A stretch of 31,714 nt of DNA from UBA1195 sp045598025 (GCA_045598025.1 JAZLLH010000074.1:1-31714); one strand, 5' to 3'. Shown: positions 8,050 to 16,343, counted from the stretch's first letter. Program-made: numbers and translations. Notes: a model not told the origin generated them from the sequence alone.

Positions 8050-9702
8050 TCAGAATTGTTTTATGGCCATCTGGTAGGTCCGGAACCCTCCGGAAAGATT
8101 GCGGATTCGTGTAAATCCGTGTTGCGCCAGAATGCGGTATGCAAGGTACCCCCGCAGTCCGATGGCACAATACAGAATAATCTCCTTATCCTTGGGAAGC
8201 TCGTCCAGATGTTCCCTCAATTCGTCCAATGCAAGGTGCTTGGAGCCAGGAATATGCCCGTTTTGGTGCTCTTCGGCTGTACGTACGTCCAGCAGCAGAC
8301 TGTGTTCTTTGTCCAGACTATCCAACTCGTTCCAGTGAATAAGGCGAGCGCGGCCTTTCAACAGATTTTCCGCAACAAAACCGGCCATGTTGGTTGCGTC
8401 TTTCGCGGAAGAAAAAGGCGGAGCATATGCTTGCTCTATTTCGCACAGGTCTTCCACTTTCCCATTGTGTAAAATGAGTTGTGAAAACATTTCTATACGT
8501 TTGTCGACACCTTGTTTCCCGACAATCTGCGCACCCCAGATCCGCCCGTTTCCCGGATGGAACAGCATCTTGATATCCATCATCTGGGTGTCGGGAAAGA
8601 AGGAGGCTCTGGAGTGGGAGTGTGTGTAGGAAGCCATATAAGGAAGGCCTTCTTTTTTCAATTGTTTTTCGTTGAGACCGACCGATGCAGCTGTCAAATG
8701 AAAAACTTTGACAATGGAAGTGCCGATGCAGCCACGATATACCTCCTGATTGCCAAAAGCAATGTTATCGGCTGCAATTCGGGCTTCTTTTCCGGCCGGA
8801 CCGGCCAAGGGCAGGAGAACGGGTTTTCCCAACAGCCGGTGAAATATTTCTACGGCATCGCCTATGGCGTATATGTCAGGGTCGGATGTCTGCATGTGCT
8901 GATTGACAGATATGCCACCCATTGGCCCGATTTCGAGTCCGGCTGATTTGGCCAGTCCGGTGTTCGGACGAACGCCTGTGCATAACAGTACCAGATGGGT
9001 GCGAATGCTTTCTTCCGTATCCAGACGGACCAGCAGTTCCTCTCCCTCGTTCTCGATGGAGCGGATTCCGCATCCCAGATAGAGGTTTACTCCGTTGTCA
9101 TACAGGTGCTGGTGGAGGCAGTTGGCCATTTCCCTGTCCATCGGGTTCATGACTTGTGCCTGTTTTTCCACCAGATGAACCTCTACACCGGCCATACATA
9201 GGTTTTCCGCCATTTCCAGCCCGACAAATCCTCCACCGGCCACAACGGCATCTTCCACATTATTTTCCTGTATATAGTTTTTGATGCGGTCTGTGTCGCG
9301 TACGTCCTTCAGGGTAAAGACCCCTTCAGCATCCGCTCCCGGAATATTCGGTCGGATAGCTTCTGCTCCAGGAGAGAGTACGAGCCTGTCATAGTTTTCT
9401 TCGTATTCCCGTCCGTCTGTTTCCCTGACGCGGACGCATTTCCGTTTTCTGTCAATAGATACAGCTTCCGAAAAAGTGCGTACATCAATGCGGAAACGTC
9501 TGGAAAAACTTTCGGATGTCTGAACAAACAATTTTTCTCTTTGGGGCACAATCCCTCCGATGTAGTATGGCAAAGCACAGTTCGCGTATGAAATGTAAGG
9601 ACCTTTTTCCAGTATGACGATTTGTGCGTCCTCATCCATTCTTCTCAATCGGGCGGCAACACCCGCACCTCCGGCAACTCCACCGATAATGACTGTTTTC
9701 AT
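8050..9702 (-). CDS. CoA-disulfide reductase/persulfide reductase with C-terminal rhodanese domain
   Basis: A 550-residue FAD- and NAD(P)H-dependent disulfide oxidoreductase of the CoADR-Rhd type. The frame opens at a TTG (9711), but ATG 9702 starts the FAD-binding MKTVIIGGVAGGAG motif at residue 1. The single active-site Cys42 lies in SYANCALPYY, typical of NADH oxidase and CoA-disulfide reductases. A second nucleotide-binding GGGFVGLEMAE motif lies near residue 155, and a dimerisation domain follows. The rhodanese domain starts near 450 with its catalytic Cys512 in LYCAIGLRG. Such fusions reduce CoA-disulfide, polysulfide or CoA-persulfide. It is the last gene of an operon that begins with a riboflavin kinase, which could supply its flavin. 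Confidence 0.9.
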   Translation of the reverse strand: MKTVIIGGVAGGAGVAARLRRMDEDAQIVILEKGPYISYANCALPYYIGGIVPQREKLFVQTSESFSRRFRIDVRTFSEAVSIDRKRKCVRVRETDGREYEENYDRLVLSPGAEAIRPNIPGADAEGVFTLKDVRDTDRIKNYIQENNVEDAVVAGGGFVGLEMAENLCMAGVEVHLVEKQAQVMNPMDREMANCLHQHLYDNGVNLYLGCGIRSIENEGEELLVRLDTEESIRTHLVLLCTGVRPNTGLAKSAGLEIGPMGGISVNQHMQTSDPDIYAIGDAVEIFHRLLGKPVLLPLAGPAGKEARIAADNIAFGNQEVYRGCIGTSIVKVFHLTAASVGLNEKQLKKEGLPYMASYTHSHSRASFFPDTQMMDIKMLFHPGNGRIWGAQIVGKQGVDKRIEMFSQLILHNGKVEDLCEIEQAYAPPFSSAKDATNMAGFVAENLLKGRARLIHWNELDSLDKEHSLLLDVRTAEEHQNGHIPGSKHLALDELREHLDELPKDKEIILYCAIGLRGYLAYRILAQHGFTRIRNLSGGFRTYQMAIKQF

Positions 9703-9707
9703 ATTGT

Positions 9708-10307
9708 TCAAAATATGTATGATATGTTTAATAAAATGCTGTTATTTCTCAATCCGGTTCTGCGGTACAGGCTTTTCCCTATGGGAAGAAGGGAATACAT
9801 ATACCGAAGGTGGCAGTCCCAGTGCGGATTGAATTGTACAATCACACCCCCGATGCCACTGCATTCAAAAAGCCGGTAATCGGCATCGTCCGTGTACGGA
9901 CTGATTTCTCCATCTCTTCTGCTTCTGATCAGGAAATTTGCATTGAATGAAACGCCCCATTCCAGGCGGTAGCGCTTCAAACAGTTCCATTGAGCCAAAA
10001 CGGGGACCCCAACCTGATGGATGGTCGTCTGATAAGTATTGAGAATTCCGCTTTCCGAATCATTGTGTGCTTTGCAGCCTTTCTGCATGTAATCCAGTTC
10101 TGTTTGCAAGCCCCAATTTCCGTCTTTGAGAGGGATGCGTACGAATGTGGCCGCATATAGTCCGGGTTTGTGGTAGCCTTCCATGCGGTCTCCGTCTATT
10201 TGCGAGGCCAGTAGTCCAAGGCTAAGGCCTCCCTTGAATATCTGGGCTTGAGCCGAGAGCATAAAAAGGAAAGGGATGAACAGAGAAAACAGGAATCGTC
10301 TTTTCAT
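9708..10307 (-). CDS. Outer-membrane beta-barrel protein (porin/PorT-like family)
   Basis: A 199-residue protein with a clear signal peptide (MKRRFLFSLFIPFLFMLSAQA, cleavage after AQA). The remainder alternates polar and hydrophobic residues in short strands (for example GLSLGLLAS, GLYAATFVRI, WGLQTELDYMQKG, HLRYMYSLL) and ends in an aromatic residue (SYIF), as expected for an 8- to 10-strand outer-membrane barrel. It resembles the outer-membrane beta-barrel/PorT family of Bacteroidota. Its ATG overlaps the stop of the riboflavin kinase gene (ATGA), and its stop lies 5 bp before the reductase ATG. The function is unknown, and the link to its cytoplasmic neighbours is unclear. Confidence 0.8.
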   Translation of the reverse strand: MKRRFLFSLFIPFLFMLSAQAQIFKGGLSLGLLASQIDGDRMEGYHKPGLYAATFVRIPLKDGNWGLQTELDYMQKGCKAHNDSESGILNTYQTTIHQVGVPVLAQWNCLKRYRLEWGVSFNANFLIRSRRDGEISPYTDDADYRLFECSGIGGVIVQFNPHWDCHLRYMYSLLPIGKSLYRRTGLRNNSILLNISYIF

Positions 10308-10708
10308 TTCGTTTGGCTTTTGTCTTGTATGAATCCATTGGAAATCAAGTAGCGGACAGACTGCTCCCGATCGGATTCCAATTGTTTCCGCAGTTGTTCA
10401 GTGTCGGAAAATTTCTGTTCTTTCCGCAAAAAGTAAAGCGGTTCTATGTCTGCATGCTTTCCGTACAGGTTTCCACAAAATCCGAACAGATGCATTTCTA
10501 CCCTTTGTTCCTTCCCTTCCACAGTCGGTCGGGTACCGATGTTCAGCATACCGTAGCGGACCATCCCGTCCCAGCGCATGCATGCAACATAAACACCGTT
10601 TGCCGGCAGGAAATCGGTCGTGCAAAGGTTGGCCGTAGGGAATCCCAAGGTCCTTCCGATCTGGTCACCGCGAGCGATGTATCCGTGTAAGACAGTAAAA
10701 TCCGTCAT
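10304..10708 (-). CDS. Stand-alone riboflavin kinase (RibF C-terminal domain only)
   Basis: A 134-residue protein corresponding to only the flavokinase half of the usual bifunctional RibF (about 310 residues). The family signatures GRTLGFPTAN (about residues 18-27), GVYVACMRW, LNIGTRPTV and the catalytic Glu region VEMHLFGF are all present, so ATP-dependent phosphorylation of riboflavin to FMN is expected. The FAD synthetase (FMN adenylyltransferase) domain is absent. The open frame extends 29 codons upstream of ATG 10708, but that extension shows no adenylyltransferase motif. The ORF is otherwise intact, so this looks like a real single-domain enzyme. It starts an operon with an outer-membrane barrel and an FAD-dependent reductase. 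A complete RibF probably exists elsewhere in the genome. Confidence 0.85.
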   Translation of the reverse strand: MTDFTVLHGYIARGDQIGRTLGFPTANLCTTDFLPANGVYVACMRWDGMVRYGMLNIGTRPTVEGKEQRVEMHLFGFCGNLYGKHADIEPLYFLRKEQKFSDTEQLRKQLESDREQSVRYLISNGFIQDKSQTK

Positions 10709-10823
10709 TTTCCAAAGGGTAAAAAACAAAGTGCAAATTTCCTCAAAAAAAGAATATGCGGGAGCTTTTGGGAGGAATAAAAAATTTTTTTGCAAAATCA
10801 GCGGATGGTATCGGAAAATTGTG

Positions 10824-10831
10824 TTAATTTG
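10824..10831 (+). promoter_or_regulatory. Possible -7 element for atpD
   Basis: TTAATTTG matches seven of eight positions of the Bacteroidota -7 consensus TAnnTTTG and lies 53 bp before the atpD ATG. No good TTG box is seen upstream. Two short palindromes follow it (10836-10848 and 10849-10861). Confidence 0.35.
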
Positions 10832-10884
10832 TAATTCTGAAATTCAGATATTAGAATAATACTAAGTGCTTAAAAAACAAGCTA

Positions 10885-12399
<1,515 letters not shown>

Positions 12400-12428
12400 T
12401 CGGAAGCAAACGTTTAAATTAATAAAGC

Positions 12429-12677
12429 ATGAAAGTAGACATTATTACGCCGGAGCAGCAGTTGAGTTTCGAAAACGTGTCTTTGCTCCAATTGCCGGGT
12501 GTGGATGGATTGTTTGAAATCCTGCCTGGACATGCTCCTTTGATTTCCGCATTAGGTAAAGGCAAAGCCAAAATGGTAGTCGGAAGCGAAACCCGTTTCT
12601 TTTCCGTTTCAGGAGGAGTCGCGGAGGTATTGAAAGACTATATCAAAGTGATGGCGGAAATGGTTTGTTCAGAATAA
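12429..12677 (+). CDS. atpC: F1F0 ATP synthase subunit epsilon
   Basis: An 82-residue epsilon subunit consisting only of the N-terminal beta-sandwich domain (FEILPGHAPLISALGKG and FFSVSGGVAEVL are diagnostic). The C-terminal helical hairpin that inhibits ATP hydrolysis in longer homologues is absent, as is usual for Bacteroidota and green sulfur bacteria. It is cotranscribed with atpD and ends 22 bp before a rho-independent terminator. Confidence 0.95.
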   Translation: MKVDIITPEQQLSFENVSLLQLPGVDGLFEILPGHAPLISALGKGKAKMVVGSETRFFSVSGGVAEVLKDYIKVMAEMVCSE

Positions 12678-12699
12678 GAATTTTCGATCCTAAAACGTC

Positions 12700-12729
12700 A
12701 ACGGCTGCAATTATGCAGCCGTTTTTTTT
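12700..12729 (+). terminator. Rho-independent terminator of atpDC
   Basis: A perfect 10-bp stem (12700-12709 AACGGCTGCA with 12714-12723 TGCAGCCGTT), a four-base ATTA loop and a run of T to 12729. Confidence 0.93.
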
Positions 12730-12820
12730 GTGCAAAATTATCTTTCGTTACCGTTTTGTTTTCTATATATGATGATTTTCAATTATATATATGTAGTAAA
12801 AAAAAATGAGCAAATCCGAT

Positions 12821-12847
12821 TTTGTATTGTAAAAAATGCTACTTTTG
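12821..12847 (+). promoter_or_regulatory. Promoter of tRNA-Asp
   Basis: TTTG at 12821-12824 is followed after exactly 15 bp by TACTTTTG at 12840-12847. This matches the Bacteroidota -33/-7 consensus (TTTG and TAnnTTTG). The mature tRNA starts 12 bp downstream. Confidence 0.8.
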
Positions 12848-12859
12848 CATCACCAAAAC

Positions 12860-12937
12860 GGTGCGGTAGTTCAGTTTGGTTAGAATACATGCCTGTCACG
12901 CATGGGGTCGCGAGTTCGAGCCTCGTCCGCACCGCCA
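12860..12937 (+). tRNA. tRNA-Asp (GTC)
   Basis: A cloverleaf with acceptor arms GGTGCGG (12860-12866) and CCGCACC (12927-12933), discriminator G and an encoded CCA ending at 12937. The anticodon loop reads CTGTCAC, giving anticodon GTC. The T-arm TTCGAGC is intact. Confidence 0.96.
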
Positions 12938-12971
12938 AGAGAGATTTGCTTTCGCAAATCTCTCTTTTTTT
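12938..12971 (+). terminator. Rho-independent terminator after tRNA-Asp
   Basis: A 12-bp perfect stem (12938-12949 with 12954-12965), loop TTTC, then a T run to 12971. It begins immediately after the CCA of the tRNA. Confidence 0.92.
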
Positions 12972-12988
12972 ATCTGTTTCCTTGTGAT

Positions 12989-13017
12989 AAAAAAAAGAAC
13001 CGACTATGGCCGATTCT
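12989..13017 (-). terminator. Probable terminator of the DUF177-rpmF unit
   Basis: Read on the minus strand, AGAATCGGC (13017-13009), loop CATA and GTCGGTTCT (13004-12996) form a 9-bp stem with two G-U pairs, followed by a run of eight T (12996-12989). It lies 30 bp downstream of the rpmF stop. Confidence 0.75.
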
Positions 13018-13047
13018 TCTTGGAGGACAAAAAGCAGGGTCTTCCGA

Positions 13048-13233
13048 CTATGCTTCTGTTTTTGTTTCGATAACTTGCTCGCCTCTGTAATAACCGCATT
13101 CAGGGCATACTCTGTGGTATTGTACGGCTGCTCCGCAGTTGCTGCATGTGGTCAGTTGAGGTGCAATCGCCTTATCGTGAGTTCTTCTTTTGTCTCTTCT
13201 CGTCGCTGAGTGTCTACGTTTTGGATTCGGCAT
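13048..13233 (-). CDS. rpmF: 50S ribosomal protein L32
   Basis: A 61-residue L32 with the classic start MPNPKRRHSATRRDKRRTHD and a zinc-binding set of four cysteines (Cys30, Cys33, Cys43, Cys46), so this is the zinc-containing form. It lies 29 bp downstream of the DUF177 gene, the conserved yceD-rpmF pair. Transcription most likely comes from the promoter at 13821-13828. Confidence 0.98.
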   Translation of the reverse strand: MPNPKRRHSATRRDKRRTHDKAIAPQLTTCSNCGAAVQYHRVCPECGYYRGEQVIETKTEA

Positions 13234-13262
13234 AACTTCTATTTTTTACTATGTTAACTACT

Positions 13263-13799
13263 CTATAATTTCAAATTTTTAAGGGCATCCCAACGGGGGT
13301 CTGTCTCATTTTTATCTTTTTCTGTCTGTCCGTGCTTTTTCAGCAGGTCCAACATGGATGGGCTGCAATGCTGGTCCGGATAGTCATCATGGCACTTCCG
13401 CATGGGAACATCCGCATAAATCATTTCGTAAAGAATCTGCTCTACATTGTAGCTGTATGCTTCGGAAGGGAGATAAACCATGTTTTCATCTTCCGATTCC
13501 TCCTCCTCTTCTTTTTTTGTCTTCAAAACGAAAGACTCTTCTATATCGATAGGATGGAGGATGTCTTCCAAACAGACATCGCACTTCAATGTGATGTTTC
13601 CTTTCAGATGAAACCGGAAGCGGAGCAGGGTCTCTTTTTTCTCAACCGTGAGCCGGACGTCCACATCTGCGTCCAAAATTTCATCATTCGGGTGCTTCTC
13701 AAAGAACATTTTATCCACTTTGATACCGTATTCGTGAATTCCTATAGGGAGCTTAACGAATTCAATGTCAAATTGTTTAAAGTAAACTTTATCTACCAT
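13263..13799 (-). CDS. DUF177 (YceD-family) protein
   Basis: A 178-residue YceD/DUF177 protein. The frame is open upstream to 13853, but the promoter -7 element lies at 13821-13828, so that upper part would not be transcribed, and ATG 13799 (MVDKVYFKQFDIEFV) is the right start. A CDVCLEDI segment carries the conserved cysteine pair, followed by an acidic stretch rich in Glu and a conserved YSYNVEQILYEMIYADVPMR region typical of the family. YceD proteins are encoded with L32 in most bacteria and are linked to ribosome biogenesis and 23S rRNA maturation. The exact role is not settled. Confidence 0.92.
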   Translation of the reverse strand: MVDKVYFKQFDIEFVKLPIGIHEYGIKVDKMFFEKHPNDEILDADVDVRLTVEKKETLLRFRFHLKGNITLKCDVCLEDILHPIDIEESFVLKTKKEEEEESEDENMVYLPSEAYSYNVEQILYEMIYADVPMRKCHDDYPDQHCSPSMLDLLKKHGQTEKDKNETDPRWDALKNLKL

Positions 13800-13818
13800 A
13801 GATACTTGTTTGCAAGAT

Positions 13819-13837
13819 TGCAAAAGTACAACTTTTT
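13819..13837 (-). promoter_or_regulatory. Promoter core of the DUF177-rpmF operon
   Basis: On the minus strand this reads AAAAAGTTGTACTTTTGCA, containing the -7 element TACTTTTG at 13828-13821. A TTTG lies 16 bp further upstream. The same 19-mer occurs upstream of rpsT (16325-16343). Confidence 0.8.
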
Positions 13838-14017
13838 CAGATATCAAATGCATTTTTCAATTTTTTTTTGCATTCCTTCCAAAGGGCAGGGGCAATGGCT
13901 TGGAATTTCTTCTGGCTACGGTAGAACGATGTGTCTTTTGTTTCTGTTTTTTTTGTTTAATAAATTGATATTTAGATAAGTGTATTTCTCTGTAATTTTT
14001 TTTTGAGAATTATGCGT

Positions 14018-14044
14018 TTTGTATTGATATTTGTTGTACTTTTG
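14018..14044 (+). promoter_or_regulatory. Promoter of the tRNA-Leu/tRNA-Gly transcript
   Basis: TTTG at 14018-14021 is followed after 15 bp by TACTTTTG at 14037-14044, the same layout as the tRNA-Asp promoter. The tRNA-Leu gene begins 61 bp downstream. Confidence 0.8.
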
Positions 14045-14105
14045 CACTCGATTTCCAAGGCCGATGAGGGGTTTTGAATATCGACGTTATTTGAAGAACC
14101 TATTT

Positions 14106-14192
14106 GCCTTGGTGGTGGAATGGTAGACACGAGGGACTTAAAATCCCTTGCCCGTTGAGGGCGTGCGGGTTCAAGTCCCGCCCGAGGTACCA
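14106..14192 (+). tRNA. tRNA-Leu (TAA)
   Basis: A long-variable-arm tRNA with acceptor arms GCCTTGG (14106-14112) and CCGAGGT (14182-14188), discriminator A and encoded CCA (14190-14192). The anticodon loop ACTTAAAAT gives TAA. The variable arm (TGCCCGTTGAGGGCGT) and T-arm GTTCAAGTC are present. It shares a transcript with tRNA-Gly 11 bp downstream. Confidence 0.95.
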
Positions 14193-14203
14193 CATCACTT
14201 TAT

Positions 14204-14279
<76 letters not shown>

Positions 14280-14280
14280 G

Positions 14281-14308
14281 AGAGTTCCGAGGGGAACTCT
14301 TTTTTTTT
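14281..14308 (+). terminator. Rho-independent terminator of the tRNA-Leu/Gly unit
   Basis: An 8-bp stem AGAGTTCC/GGAACTCT (14281-14288 and 14293-14300), loop GAGG, followed by T residues to 14308. The decayed transposase reading frame starts directly beyond it. Confidence 0.9.
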
Positions 14309-14686
14309 GTCTGCACCTGTGGCATATTCTCCTTTGTTTATTTTGAAATACTCCAGCGGTGTCAGGTATCCGAGTGATTTGTTTGTATGGCGACAGAGCC
14401 TCTACTGCTGCTTCAGCAAGAGGGGTGGATTCTTTCCCTTCCAGCCTGCGGATTGGCTCTTCTCATTCACTATCTGAGGCCTCTCCTCAATGCCCGTACG
14501 GTCCTTGATTATACCTCTGGACCTGTTTGCAGCACCTCTCTTCGCATATTTGCGCCCCTGATTCCTAAGACACGCCGCCAGCTCCTTGTTGCCATACCTC
14601 TTCTCGTACCATATCCATTTGTACAGTGTCTTGTATGAGACCATCTCCTTTACTTCATGCAATCTTTTGTGGTAAATTGACTGCAA
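14309..14686 (-). pseudogene. Decayed IS30-family transposase
   Basis: Fragments of one transposase in shifting frames on the minus strand. The first frame (14686 to about 14402) carries VSYKTLYKWIWYEKRYG, then AACLRNQGRKYAKRG and IEERPQIVNEKS, a wording typical of IS30-family enzymes just before the DDE core. A frame-shifted stretch around 14390-14430 reads TPLAEAAVEALSPYK. A third frame (14395-14309) gives the C-terminal piece NKSLGYLTPLEYFK. The N-terminal helix-turn-helix region and most of the DDE core are missing. A -7-like TAACTTTG lies just upstream on the minus strand. It is certainly inactive as a transposase. It sits directly behind the tRNA-Gly terminator. Confidence 0.85.
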
Positions 14687-14692
14687 AGTTAC

Positions 14693-14740
14693 GGCCTTGA
14701 ACCGAGAGTCTGCGACAGCGCAGACTCTCGGTTCAAGGCC
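14693..14740. repeat. Perfect inverted repeat, 22-bp arms with 4-base loop
   Basis: Arms 14693-14714 and 14719-14740 are exact reverse complements (starting GGCCTTGAACCGAGAGTCTG), separated by ACAG. It lies immediately upstream of the IS30 remnant's apparent promoter. No T run follows on either strand, so it is not a standard terminator. It may belong to the insertion sequence, for example as a hairpin that blocks incoming transcription. Confidence 0.9.
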
Positions 14741-14961
14741 TGCGGAAGTTATCTCTCGTCAGAGCTGCGGGGAGCTCTGGAGAATGGCCCTCGCACGCCG
14801 CGCCTTCACAATCTTACACCCTTGTTGCACTGTTCACTTGAATCGGGGTAATATATAAAAGAAAGAGCGGGAGAGAATGGACTCTGCTCGCTCATGTGTA
14901 TGTGAGGAATGTGTTTACGAGGCAAGTGCGAATGGAATTCAGGCGATGAATCTTTCCCCTG
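14741..14961. other. Gene-free segment, probably insertion-sequence debris
   Basis: About 220 bp without a convincing gene. The first 80 bases are visibly more GC-rich than their surroundings and include a short hairpin AGAGCT-GCGGGG-AGCTCT near 14761-14778. At about 14824-14850 the plus strand reads GTTGCACTGTTCACTTGA, which could be the end of another transposase frame, but this is weak. The rest (14850-14961) is purine-rich with no motif I recognise. Confidence 0.4.
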
Positions 14962-16017
14962 CTACATTGGAGGAGGAGCCTGACCGGTCTTGTGCGTTTT
15001 TACAATGGTCTTTGAATAACCAGCAGAGTTCGAAACGACAAGAACCGTCTTATACTTCGTTTCTTCCCCCAAATCTTCCTTCACGATACGAAGTCCTTCG
15101 TTTTGGTTGATGGATTCAATCTGCCCGTCAGTCAGTTCCGTACCTTTATTCTCTACAAGTTCTTCGAGGTTACCGGTAAAGTTCTCATCAGTGGACTCAT
15201 TGAAATAATACTTGCCGGATACGACGTCGGTACCCTTGATAAGGATTGCAATCTTGTTCCAGTTGCTTTCATCATATCCTCCCTCCATTTTCAGATCCAC
15301 ATGGAATGTATCGTAGCTGCCGCCATAATTTTCCTGCATACTAGCGTTCGTACTTGAAAAATAAATGCTGGTCAATTTGCCGGCTGTCATATTGAATGTT
15401 AGAGTGTTTTGACCTAACGTTGCGGTGTAGCAATTCTCTCCCTGCGTCACGTTGGTAGTTAATGGTAAGCCCGTTGCATTACCTTCTGCACCCGTGATTG
15501 GATCAAAATATTCACTATAATAAAAGCTCAAAATTAAATATTGACCACTTTGAACTACAAAGGAGTACCGGTCGGAGCCATAAACCCAGGCATTGGTTGG
15601 AGGTTCCATCATCGTACCGGTACCTTGCGGGAATCCACCATCTATAGTCGCAAGAACATCGGCGATAGTCTCAATCGGTTTTCCCGACACCGTCACGATA
15701 CAGGTGGCCGTCTTGCCGCTGTTCGTTGCGGTGACGGTGATGTTTGCATTACCGGGAGCTACGGCATGCACGTTGCCTTCATTGTCAACTGTGGCAACAT
15801 CAGTCCTGTCGCTGGACCAGCTGATGGTCTTGTCCGTGGCGTTTTCCGGAACGACAATGGCTGTGAGTCTTACGTTAGGGTCGCCGACGGTGATTTCCAG
15901 AGTAGTCCTGTCGAGCGTTACACCCGTAACGGAGACGGTGGAATCCTCCTTTTTGCAGGATCCCAGCAGCCCGATTGCCAGTGCCGCAAAGGAAATGATT
16001 GAAAGAATCTTTTTCAT
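14962..16017 (-). CDS. Surface lipoprotein with a BIG2 immunoglobulin-like domain
   Basis: A 351-residue lipoprotein. The signal MKKILSIISFAALAIGLLGSC ends in a lipobox with Cys21, followed by KKEDS, so lipidation is expected. Residues about 28-112 form one bacterial Ig-like group 2 domain (VTGVTLDRTTLEITVG, then ISWSSDRTDVATVDNEGNV and APGNANITVTA). The remaining 240 residues are rich in Thr, Tyr, Asn and Gly, predicted mainly beta, and match no family I recognise. They end in GQAPPPM. The ATG lies only 7 bp after the rpsT stop, so it is very probably read from the S20 promoter. Function unknown; a binding or adhesin role is possible. Confidence 0.85.
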   Translation of the reverse strand: MKKILSIISFAALAIGLLGSCKKEDSTVSVTGVTLDRTTLEITVGDPNVRLTAIVVPENATDKTISWSSDRTDVATVDNEGNVHAVAPGNANITVTATNSGKTATCIVTVSGKPIETIADVLATIDGGFPQGTGTMMEPPTNAWVYGSDRYSFVVQSGQYLILSFYYSEYFDPITGAEGNATGLPLTTNVTQGENCYTATLGQNTLTFNMTAGKLTSIYFSSTNASMQENYGGSYDTFHVDLKMEGGYDESNWNKIAILIKGTDVVSGKYYFNESTDENFTGNLEELVENKGTELTDGQIESINQNEGLRIVKEDLGEETKYKTVLVVSNSAGYSKTIVKTHKTGQAPPPM

Positions 16018-16024
16018 TGTTTTT

Positions 16025-16279
16025 TTACTTTATCTGATTGATTCTAATCATCAGACCTGATTTTAAGTTGGCAGCTTTGTTCTTGTGGATGATGCCCTTC
16101 TTTGCCACTTTGTCAATCAAGGAAACCACCTGCGGCAATTTTGCCTTGGCTTCGTTGATATCGTGCGTATTTCTGATCTTCTTAATGGAATTACGCATGG
16201 TTTTGGACCAATAACGGTTGACTAATCTTCTCTTTTCGTTTTCTCTAATCCGTTTGAGTTGTGACTTGTGATTTGCCAT
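16025..16279 (-). CDS. rpsT: 30S ribosomal protein S20
   Basis: An 84-residue S20 beginning MANHKSQLKRIRENEKRRLVNR, with the typical Lys/Arg-rich helical body and IHKNKAANLKSGLMIRIN near the C-terminus. It binds 16S rRNA during small-subunit assembly. It has its own promoter at 16325-16343 and is followed without a terminator by a lipoprotein gene. Confidence 0.98.
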   Translation of the reverse strand: MANHKSQLKRIRENEKRRLVNRYWSKTMRNSIKKIRNTHDINEAKAKLPQVVSLIDKVAKKGIIHKNKAANLKSGLMIRINQIK

Positions 16280-16324
16280 CTTTATACTTGTTTACTATAA
16301 TTTTTACTTCTTGTTTTTTCGGAC

Positions 16325-16343
16325 TGCAAAAGTACAACTTTTT
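16325..16343 (-). promoter_or_regulatory. Promoter core of rpsT
   Basis: The minus strand reads AAAAAGTTGTACTTTTGCA, with -7 element TACTTTTG at 16334-16327, 48 bp before the rpsT ATG. It is identical over 19 bp to the DUF177-rpmF promoter core. Confidence 0.8.

Noticed and set aside
12730..12987. 85-residue ORF spanning tRNA-Asp
   Set aside because: Overlaps a firm tRNA gene and its terminator.
14877..15110. 77-residue plus-strand ORF beside the IS remnant
   Set aside because: More than half overlaps the lipoprotein gene in antisense; no promoter or family resemblance. It could be IS debris but is not supported.
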